From NCBI RefSeq assembly GCF_001499905.1, contig NZ_LQIS01000054.1:124001-188000 (forward strand): a stretch of DNA of 64,000 nt, written 5' to 3'. A model generated the notes under the pieces. That model made no database searches and was not told the origin of the DNA. It worked only from the letters and a program-made list of their open reading frames with translations. How positions within the stretch are numbered: the first letter of the stretch is position 1; every line of letters starts with the position of its first letter. Shown piece after piece: positions 62,001 through 64,000 of the stretch. The DNA is from Mycobacterium sp. GA-1285 (lineage in GTDB: Bacteria; Actinomycetota; Actinomycetes; Mycobacteriales; Mycobacteriaceae). The translations under genes were made by a program, and so were the position numbers.

Positions 62001-64000
62001 CGGGTCGAGGTGTCCGGCGACCCGACCGTCGAGGAGCTGCTCGGCGACGTGCGCGGCCGCAGTCTGGCTGCCTACGAACACCTCGACGTGCCGTTCGAGG
62101 TACTGGTCGAGCGGCTCAACCCGACCCGGTCGATGACGCACTCCCCGCTGGTGCAGGTGATGCTGGCCTGGCAGAACTTCGCCGGGCAGGCGAGTGATCC
62201 CGCCGAGATCGCCCTCGGTGATCTGGACGTCGCGCCGCTGCCGGTGGACACCCGCACCGCCCGCATGGACCTGACGTTCTCGCTGGGCGAGTACTGGAGC
62301 GAGGACGGCGACCCGGCCGGGATCCGCGGCGAGGTGGAATACCGCACCGACGTGTTCGACCCGGCCAGCATCGAGGCGCTGATCGAGCGACTGGAGCGGG
62401 TGGTGACCGCGATGACCGCCGAGCCCGCACGGCGGCTCTCCACGATAGATCTGCTCGACGACGCAGAGCGCGCCCGCCTCGACGAGATCGGTAACCGCGC
62501 AGCGCTGACCCAGCCGACAACCGCTTCGGCGTCGATTCCGGCGGTGTTCGCCGAGCAGGTGCGACGCGCGCCGGAAGCGGTGGCGATCAGTTGCGGGACG
62601 CAGTCGTGGACCTACCGCGAGGTCGAGGAGGCAGCCGATCGGTTGGCTCACCTGTTGACGGGACAGGGCGTCGGTCCGGGCGAGTGCGTGGCGCTGTTGT
62701 TGCCGCGGTCGGCCGAGATGATCGTCGCGATCCTGGCGGTGCTCAAAACCGGGGCTGCCTATCTGCCCATCGACCCGGCACTGCCCGCGGCGCGGATGGA
62801 GTTCATGGTCGCCGATGCTGCACCGATCGTCGCCGTCACGAATAGCGAGCTCGCCGAGCGGCTGGCCGGCGGCGACCTGCCGGTCGTCGACATCGACGAC
62901 CCGCGCATCGACACTTACCCGGCCGGCGCAGCGTTGCCCACCCCGGACGCCGACGACATCGCCTACCTGATCTACACCTCCGGAACCACCGGCGTGCCCA
63001 AGGGCGTGGCCGCCACCCACCGCAACGTCATCCAACTGCTCGAGCAACTGCATCGATACCTGCCGGTGACCGGCGTGTGGACGCAGTGCCACACGTACGG
63101 GTTCGACACCTCGGTCTGGGAGACGTGGTCGCCGCTGCTGCACGGCGGCCGGGTGGTTGTGGTGCCCGACTCGGTGACCCGTTCGCCCGAGGACTTCGAG
63201 GCTCTCCTGGTGGCCGAACAGGTCAGCGTCCTCACCCAGACCCCCTCGGCGGTCGGGGTGTTGTCGCCGGAGAGTCTGGGTTCGCTGGCGTTGGTGGTGG
63301 CCGGTGAGGCCTGCCCACCCGAACTGGTCGACCGGTGGGCGCCGGGCCGGACGATGATCAACGCCTACGGCCCGACCGAGACGACGATGGTCGTGATGCT
63401 CAGCGCGCCGCTGACGCCGGGTTCCTGGGTGGTGCCCATCGGTGCGCCGGTGCCGACGGCGGCGTTGTTCGTGCTCGACAGCGCGATGCGCCCGGTGCCG
63501 CCCGGCGTGGTCGGTGAGTTGTACGTGGCCGGTCGCGGGCTGGCGTGCGGGTACGTGCGCCGGTCGGGGTTGACCGCGTCGCGGTTCGTGGCCTGTCCGT
63601 TCGGCGGACCGGGCGAGCGGATGTACCGCACCGGCGATCTGGTGTGTTGGGGCGCCGACGGCCAGCTGCAGTATCTCGGGCGTGCCGACGAGCAGGTCAA
63701 GATTCGCGGCTACCGCATCGAGCTCGGCGAGGTGCAGGCGGCGCTGGCGGCCTGCGACGGAGTGCAGCAGGCGGTGGTGGTCGCCCGTGCCGACGGCCCC
63801 GGCGACAAGCGCCTGGTGGGATACATCACCGGGACGGCCGACCCGGCCGAGACCCGCGCGACGCTGGCCGGGCGGTTACCGGCGTACATGGTGCCAACTG
63901 CGGTGGTGCTGCTGCCCGCGCTGCCGCTGACGCCGAACGGCAAACTCGACACCCGGGCCCTGCCCGCCCCGGTGTACCAGGACGTCGATCGTTACCGCGC
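44076..64000 (+). CDS. Giant non-ribosomal peptide synthetase, at least six modules, 3' end outside window
   Basis: One frame from GTG 44076 (VDKKGALQLARQQP) to the window end, 6641 codons without a stop; I checked the phase at several points. Domain order is C1-A1-PCP1 / C2-A2(N-MT)-PCP2 / C3-A3-PCP3 / C4-A4-PCP4 / C5-A5-PCP5 / C6-A6-. All six C domains keep HHxxxDG. All five visible PCPs keep the phosphopantetheine Ser in GGDS(L). All A domains have the core motifs TSG(T/S)TG.PKG, YGPTE or YGITE, YRTGD or YRSGD, and NGK or SGK. C1 is a starter-type condensation domain, implying N-acylation. No epimerization, reductase or thioesterase domain is seen in the window. Placement after mmpS-mmpL-mmpL-mbtH suggests an exported lipopeptide. 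PCP6 and the chain-release domain lie beyond the edge. Confidence 0.95.
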   Translation, partial: MDKKGALQLARQQPTDGGRVLPLTRGQLDIWLAQETGASGIEWQLGLFVRVDGPLDRDALQWAIRRAVGEAEPGRAAFFEENGQVFQTAIDYPDVELPFHDLTRASDPVQEARNIALSIQCTPMPLNGRLFNFALFQTRRDQYYLFASCHHIVADGSGLVLVGHRVASVYSAIVAGAPVPPSVFGSLQDLVDCELQYETSDEYREDEAYWTQNLPADSGTTYRLPQVLDVPDPKLPSAPIPLDPILLRRVDEVSDSLNVPRSSVMTAACALMVSAWRADTSEIVLDFPVNRRVSPELKTLPGMVTGIVPLVLSVSPGSTVADFCRHVNKRIREALQHQRFPVHALERKARHGGPAQSVDRVSVNFLPSLFNLSFGGVPAFASFTNPGPVGGGFGLIFFSQGDQVSLSTMGTGQPFSNFGVAELVTRLQQVLTLMTVNPRRPLSSIQLLTGDDHAALDAWGNRALLAQPAQSSVSIPAMFAQQVACAPDARAITCGGREWTYRQLDDAANRLAHLLIAQGAGPGQCVALMFSRSAEAIVTILAVLKTGAAYLPIDPAHPAPRVDFMVADAAPMVAITTSQHVERLTGSDLPVIDFEDPRIANYPCTDIPAPAPDDIAYIIYTSGTTGTPKGVAVTHQNVTQLIASLQPDLVGPGQVWSQWHSYAFDISGWEIFSALLHGGRLVVVPELVADSSEDFNALLVTEEVTVLCQTPSALGMLSPEILESVTVLVGGEACPAEVVNRWAPGRVLINEYGPTEATMWVALSAPMSADCDAAPISPPVPGAAFFVLNNWMQPVPAGVVGELYLAGPQLACGYVRRAGLTASRFVSCPFGGSGQRMYRTGDLVYWGTDGQLRYLGRADEQIKIRGYRIELGEIQTALAGLAGVEQAVVIVREDRPGDKRLVGYVTGTPDPAGLRAALAERLPTYMVPAAVVVIDAFPLTVNGKLDKRALPAPEYLDADHYRAPTTLTEEILTGIFSQILGIERVGIDDSFFDMGGDSLSAMRVVAAVNTSLDAGLSVRTLFEAPTVAQLAPRIGGDANRRKPLVAGERPAVVPLSFAQNRLWFLNEFEGGIATYNIPTAFRISGEVDVDALACALDDVIARHESLRTVFPDTDGVPYQSVLPAQPGMWRRGAAVVSLREKDVAGELAALARHRFDLASEVPIRAQIFSVGPDQHVVGIVVHHIAFDGWSLAPMVRDVGEAYSARRQGHAPGWAPLAVQYVDYTLWQQDWLGSQSDPGSVISSQLQYWRQELADLPEVVTLPPDRARPPVASYRGDEVELRIDPQAWAGVKQLAAAHNATVSMVLQAVMALVLNRAGAGEDVAMGTPIAGRSEQALDDLVGFFVNTWVLRVGINSARRFSDVLAEVRQKALDAYSNQDVPFELLVEQLNPARSTSHNPLFQVLMVFQNNVRPEALTLDQVTIDQLPIATKTARFDLDIELGEVPTDDPVAPMAAGVVLYATDLYERATIERLITWFGRALEAVVADASVLVGEVPLLDHAERDLVLSEWSGTGVTAPVGVAPQLLAAAVGAAPDAPAVVDGARKLSYRELDERSTRLARVLIAAGVGPERAVGVAMDRSAELVVTWWALMKAGGAYVPIDRTHPVERISTVLDAVDALCVLTEDADSIAGAGTRPVLRVGDLELSGTSADPITNIDRLGPLTVDTTAHVIFTSGSTGTPKGVSVSHAGLQGVAALHGVIGLGPDTRLLMVAAPTFDVSVGEMLLAVGARAALVVAPSDGYAGEALTNLLERQHVTAASLTPTVLSTVDRSRLDKLDTLITTGEACPTELATAWARDRRMFNAYGPTETTIWATCSAALQPGQPVGIGLPIPGVAALVLDERLNPAPVGVVGELYLAGPALAHGYVGRPELTADRFTANPYGGVGARMYRTGDRVRWTRGGVLDYLGRADTQIKLRGQRIELGEIENTLLACPEITQAIASVHQGPTGEHLIAYVTLDHGTSVEKDVETVEHWQSVYDDVYGSNGATPAFGADFRGWTSSFTGDPIPLDEMEEWRSATVARIMALRPRRVLEIGVGSGLVLAEVGPHCEHYVATDMSAVAIDKLARSLDELQVPWRDQVELLARPAHVTDGLANGYFDTVIINSVVQYFPSAAYLSDLINKVMDLLAAGGSLFIGDVRNHSLQAAFQTAVALAHTDTADTDEIRGRVQQALVTEPELLLSPEFFTTWAAENPAVAGIHIEVKRGWADNELTRYRYDVTVHKAPTPVRSLAAAPTWAWAQCDGLQGLQDQLAAEKPEVLRITEIPRAALVTDVSIESALASGLPVDDAFAQAIAATPDNATPEQLHRLGEANGYHVATTWGARPGTFDAVFIAVAGGAHRPALTDLYLPTAGAQLRSSHANEPQTNAKISAVRQRLSDRLPEYMVPSQILVLEEFPLTSSGKLDRKALPAPMFAATTFRAPQTETEEVLAAIYADVLGLQRVGVDDSFFDLGGDSLLAMRVVAAVNTALKAHLDVRALFEAPTVAQLALRIGVAGGGLDPLVPVQRPAEVPLSFAQNRLWFIDQLQGPSPIYNMAVALRLQGRLDADALRQAFGDVLGRHESLRTLFVAPNGVPRQLVVPVDDADFGWQVVDAVGWAPGQLDDAVGEIARYTFDLSSEIPLRAKLFRLGESEHVLVTVVHHIAADGVSINPLIGDLAVAYAGRSEGHAPEWAPLPVQYIDYTLWQREQLGDLDDPDSRIAAQLTYWEQALAGMPEQLQLPTDRPYPPVADYRGASVTLDWPAELQRQIARVAHEHNATTFMVVEAALAVLLSKLSASNDVAIGFPIAGRRDPALESLVGFFVNTLVLRVEVAGASTFAELLSDVRTRSLAAYEHQDVPFEVLVERLNPTRSLTHHPLVQVMLAWQNFTGQGSGRDRLALGDLQATPMPAETRTARTDLTFVLGEQWTADGEPAGISGEVEFRTDVFDASTVEALIERLQRVLLALTTDANRRLGWVDVLDDAERARLDGWGNRGALARPASTSESIPVLFGQQVARTPEAVAISCEGRSWTYRELDEASTRLAHLLVGHGVGPGERVALLAPRSGEAVVAMLGVLKAGAAYLAIDASHPDARIGFMLGDAAPIVAVSTAQLSARLEGRGLAVIEIADFAEQTAPNRPLPTPGADDIAYLIYTSGTTGVPKGVAVPHHNVVRLLDTLTAEVPPAGVWSQCHSLAFDFSVWEIWGALLGGGRLVVAPDAVVRSPQELHALLAAEQVTVLSQTPSAFYALQGADAAAEAGQLALQTVVFGGEALEPARLSAWLGRHRVLPRLLNMYGITETTVHASLREIVQADVDSTSSPIGVPLAHLGFFVLDGWLRPVPAGVVGELYVAGGGLAYGYVNRAGLSASRFVACPFAGAGQRMYRTGDLVRWGADGQLQYLGRADEQVKIRGYRIELGEIQAALAACDGVAQAVVIAREDRPGDKRLVAYVTGAAEPADVRAQLGQRLPVYMVPAAVVTLDALPLTVNGKLDKRALPAPEYSDAERYRAPATLTEEILAGIYAQVLGLDLVSVDDSFFELGGDSLSAMRVIAAINNSFDSDLAVRVLFEAPTVAQLVHRIGADGGGLDPLLPMQRPAVVPLSFAQNRLWFIDQLQGPSPVYNMAVALRLSGRLDTQALGQALADVVGRHESLRTLFVAPDGLPQQLVVPVEEADFGWHVVDATGWPEDRVRQAIDAASRYTFDLAAEIPLRASLLRVADDEHVLVAVVHHIAADGWSVTPLVADLGVAYASRSAGQAPGWDPLPVQYVDYTIWQREQLGDIDDPQSRIAKQLSYWEQALAGMPEQLQLPTDRPYPPVADYRGARARVEFSAELQQRVVQLAYAHNTTTFMVMQAALAVLLSKLSASSDVGFGFAIAGRADPALDELVGFFVNTLVLRVELTGDPTVAELLGQVRARSLAAYEHQDVPFEVLVERLTTTRSLTHSPLVQVLLAWQNFAGQDSDHIGLALGDLDVAPLPVDTRTARMDLTFSLGEHWNEDGARAGIRGDVEYRTDVFDAATIEALIERLERVVVAMTAEPDQRLSAVDVLDEAEHAQVDAWGHRAALAKPAAAQSIPAVFAEQVARTPEAVALGDGQRWWTYRELDEATNRLAHLLAAHGAAPGRCVALLVPRSAGAIVSILAVLKTGAAYLPIDPALPTARIEFMVADAAPVAAITTTGSADRLDGLGVRIVDMDDARIQDSPATALPVPAPDDIAYVIYTSGTTGVPKGVAVAHRNVTQFVTAANAEVAARRVWSQWHSLAFDVSVWEIFGALLQGARLIVVPEQVAGSPEDLHALLVAEGVEVLCQTPSAAAMLSAEGLAATTLMVAGEACPTELVDRWAPGRTMINAYGPTEATVYAAMSTPLQAGSDVAPIGSPVSGAALFVLDAGLRPVAPGVVGELYIAGAGVAVGYWLRGGLTASRFVACPFGRPGDRMYRTGDLVRWDAEGQLVYLGRADEQVKIRGFRIELGEVQAALAAVDGVAQAVVVAREDRPGDKRLVGYITGTADPVAARVALGQKLPAYMVPAAVVVIDALPLTANGKLDKRALPAPQYSDADRYRAPSTPTEEILAGIYAQVLGLERVGVDDSFFDLGGDSLSAMRVIAAINSGLDAGLSVRALFEAPTVAELAPRVGVEGTGLEPLVAVERPAVVPLSFAQNRLWFVDQLQGPSAIYNMAVALRLDGRLDAEALGQALADVAGRHESLRTLFVAADGVPQQFVVPVERADLGWDVVDAMGWPEAELREAIDAVVRRPFDLAAEIPLRAKLFQVGADVHVLVAVVHHIAADGWSVTPLVADLGAAYASRSAGQAPGWDPLPVQYVDYTLWQRAQLGDLDDPDSRVAGQLAYWEQALAEMPERLQLPTDRPYPVVADYRGASVSFEWSAELQQQISRIARQHDATTFMVIQAALALLLSKLSASNDVAFGFAIAGRNDPALDGLVGFFVNTLVLRIEVAGDPSVAELLSDVRARSLAAYEHQDVPFEVLVERLNPTRSLAHHPLVQVMLAWQNLAGQDIEHPGLTLGDLDVTPLPAETRTARMDLTFSMAERFSEQGEPTGITGTVEFRTDVFDASSVEALIERLQRVVVAMAADPLRALSSVDVVNPVELARLDELGHRAVLGSSVGVPMSIPELFAMQVARTPEAVALCGGGRSWTYRELDEASNRLAHMLVGRDVRPGECVALLLPRSAQAVVAILGVLKAGAAYMAIDPMHPDARIGFMLADTAPVVALSTAELAPRLGGAVAVIDINDPGIDAQPSSALAAPAPDDSAYVIYTSGTTGVPKGVVVAHRVVTQLLGALPAHLPVSGVWSQWHSLGFDVSVQEIFGALLNGARLVVVPDEVVRSPQDFHALLIAEGVTVLSQTPSALAVLSPQGLDAVRLLITGGEACPPELVERWAPDRVMINVCGPTETSVFAAISAPLAPGAEVVPIGTPVPGAALFVLDQWLRPVPVGVVGELYVAGRLGSGYVRRASLTASRFVACPFGGPGQRMYRSGDLVRWGADGQLVHLGRADEQVKIRGYRIELGEVAAAIADCDGVDQAVVIAREDSPGEKRLVGYVTGATDPAVVREQLGQRLPAYMVPAAVVVLEVLPLTANGKLDRRALPAPEYADVDHYRAPSTPTEEILAGIFAQVLGVRRVGVDDSFFDLGGDSLSAMRVIAAINAGMDAALSVRALFEAPTVAQLAPRIGAGGAVLEPLVSAPRPAIVPLSFAQQRLWFIDQLQGPSAIYNIAVALRMSGHLDTRALGQALTDVVARHESLRTLFTAPEGIPQQLVVPAEESDFGWQVIDAGGWSEGRLDEAIDSAVRRPFDLATEIPLRASLFRITDDHHVLVAVVHHIAADGWSIKPLVADIGVAYASRSAGQAPGWEPLPVQYVDYTLWQRDQLGDIDDPDSRIAAQLAYWEQALAGMPEQLQLPTDRPYPPVADYRGARVPVQWPAELQQQVARVARVHNATSFMVMQAALAVLLSKISASSDVAVGFAIAGRGDTALDNLVGFFVNTLVLRVEVSGDPTVEELLGDVRGRSLAAYEHLDVPFEVLVERLNPTRSMTHSPLVQVMLAWQNFAGQASDPAEIALGDLDVAPLPVDTRTARMDLTFSLGEYWSEDGDPAGIRGEVEYRTDVFDPASIEALIERLERVVTAMTAEPARRLSTIDLLDDAERARLDEIGNRAALTQPTTASASIPAVFAEQVRRAPEAVAISCGTQSWTYREVEEAADRLAHLLTGQGVGPGECVALLLPRSAEMIVAILAVLKTGAAYLPIDPALPAARMEFMVADAAPIVAVTNSELAERLAGGDLPVVDIDDPRIDTYPAGAALPTPDADDIAYLIYTSGTTGVPKGVAATHRNVIQLLEQLHRYLPVTGVWTQCHTYGFDTSVWETWSPLLHGGRVVVVPDSVTRSPEDFEALLVAEQVSVLTQTPSAVGVLSPESLGSLALVVAGEACPPELVDRWAPGRTMINAYGPTETTMVVMLSAPLTPGSWVVPIGAPVPTAALFVLDSAMRPVPPGVVGELYVAGRGLACGYVRRSGLTASRFVACPFGGPGERMYRTGDLVCWGADGQLQYLGRADEQVKIRGYRIELGEVQAALAACDGVQQAVVVARADGPGDKRLVGYITGTADPAETRATLAGRLPAYMVPTAVVLLPALPLTPNGKLDTRALPAPVYQDVDRYR
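44136..47180 (+). other. NRPS module 1: starter C, A, PCP
   Basis: C1 (about 44136-45450) begins VLPLTRGQLDIWLAQETG and has HHIVADGS (His pair at residue 150). It differs clearly from C2-C6 and resembles the first C domain of mycobacterial GPL synthetase Mps1, which acylates the first residue. A1 (about 45486-46950) has IIYTSGTTGTPKG. Specificity positions, read by eye against GrsA, are D-I-W-C-L-G-E-M-W-K, with no match I can name. PCP1 serine is residue 998 (DMGGDSLSAM). Confidence 0.88.
47226..51540 (+). other. NRPS module 2: C, A with embedded N-methyltransferase, PCP
   Basis: C2 starts VVPLSFAQNRLWFLNEFEGG with HHIAFDGW (residue 1182). A2 (from about 48630) has IFTSGSTGTPKG and specificity positions D-V-G-S-I-T-A-I-W-K (no safe assignment). 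Between A8 (RGQRIELGEIE) and A10 (SGKLDRKALP), about 390 residues are inserted (49980-51150). They carry VLEIGVGSGLVLAEVGPH, a SAM-binding motif I, so this is an N-methyltransferase acting on the tethered amino acid. PCP2 serine is residue 2453 (DLGGDSLLAM). Confidence 0.87.
51597..54730 (+). other. NRPS module 3: C, A (Thr), PCP
   Basis: C3 reads EVPLSFAQNRLWFIDQLQG with HHIAADGV (residue 2638). A3 gives D-F-W-S-V-G-M-V-H-K from FDFSVWE, LSQTPS, VVFGGEA and NMYGITETTVH. This is one substitution from the canonical Thr code DFWNVGMVHK. PCP3 serine is residue 3519 (ELGGDSLSAM). The assignment of Thr is the firmest of the six. Confidence 0.88.
54795..57890 (+). other. NRPS module 4: C, A, PCP
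   Basis: C4 reads VVPLSFAQNRLWFIDQLQG with HHIAADGW (residue 3704). A4 specificity positions read D-V-W-C-M-A-A-V-Y-K from FDVSVWE, LCQTPS, LMVAGEA and NAYGPTEATVY; no safe substrate. PCP4 serine is residue 4571 (DLGGDSLSAM). Confidence 0.87.
57948..61050 (+). other. NRPS module 5: C, A, PCP
   Basis: C5 has HHIAADGW (residue 4756). A5 positions read D-V-Q-S-I-G-V-V-F-K (FDVSVQE, LSQTPS, LITGGEA, NVCGPTETSVF). The DVQ beginning is seen in some Pro domains, but the rest does not agree, and the YGPTE tyrosine is Cys here. PCP5 serine is residue 5623 (DLGGDSLSAM). Confidence 0.86.
61107..64000 (+). other. NRPS module 6: C, A, cut by window edge
   Basis: C6 has HHIAADGW (residue 5808). A6 is complete to NGKLDTRALPAP (about 63960), with positions D-T-W-T-V-A-A-M-V-K. 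This is close to the aromatic Phe code (DAWTIAAICK/DAWTVAAVCK), so Phe or a relative is a tentative assignment. The PCP would follow outside the window. Confidence 0.85.

Noticed and set aside
44076..64000. Calling the NRPS the GPL synthetase Mps1
   Set aside because: The cassette order fits, but six or more modules, an N-methyltransferase and no epimerization domains contradict the GPL tetrapeptide logic. I therefore leave the gene symbol empty.

Overview
The window is about 64 kb of high-GC actinobacterial DNA. Its first half follows the gene order of the Mycobacterium tuberculosis Rv0862c-Rv0903c block, with the usual lineage-specific losses: no PE/PPE genes, no fadE10, no ompATb, and pdxH next to citA. 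Together with resuscitation-promoting factor, cold-shock and MmpL families of mycobacterial type, this points to a rapidly growing Mycobacterium (Mycolicibacterium). The species cannot be named from the sequence alone.

Layout. 1-7.6 kb: a helicase-like protein cut by the window edge, two molybdenum-cofactor operons (moaC-mog-moaE on +, yccF-moaA-moaD on -) flanking rpfA with its c-di-AMP (ydaO) riboswitch, then cspB. 7.6-20.8 kb: a frameshifted AbiEi/DUF559-type gene, a glutathionyl-hydroquinone-reductase-like protein, an exported protein and MFS pair, DUF3027, an SRPBCC protein, DUF2530, a SpoU methyltransferase, DUF2537, sepH, serC, a secreted CAP protein, and an AurF-type diiron oxygenase directly followed by ferredoxin reductase FprB. 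20.3-31.5 kb: glyoxalase, mycothiol-type DinB protein, citA, pdxH, TetR, gltA2, a DHA2 exporter, an FAD dehydrogenase, DUF2630, an FKBP, and the prrAB two-component system.

31.7-64 kb departs from the M. tuberculosis order. It starts with a second two-component operon (histidine kinase, LuxR-type regulator, DUF6197-like protein, membrane-anchored DUF4097-like protein) and a divergent alpha/beta hydrolase. Then comes mmpS-mmpL-mmpL, a hemophore-like secreted protein, mbtH, and one giant NRPS reading frame that runs off the window after more than 6,600 codons.

The NRPS has a starter condensation domain and six condensation-adenylation modules. Module 2 carries an embedded N-methyltransferase, module 3 reads as Thr, and no epimerization domain is visible. 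The mmpS-mmpL-mmpL-mbtH-NRPS order recalls the glycopeptidolipid (GPL) locus, but the modules do not fit the GPL peptide. The best reading is an acylated, N-methylated peptide of at least six residues, exported by the MmpS/MmpL system. This is the most interesting element of the window.

Smaller points of interest: a family of three intergenic palindromes sharing a GAAACTGAA core, a tandem 30-bp hairpin array after serC, a yccF gene collapsed to half length, a likely ATT start codon on mmpS, and a citA with Glu in place of the catalytic Asp. No rRNA, tRNA, CRISPR array or insertion sequence was seen.
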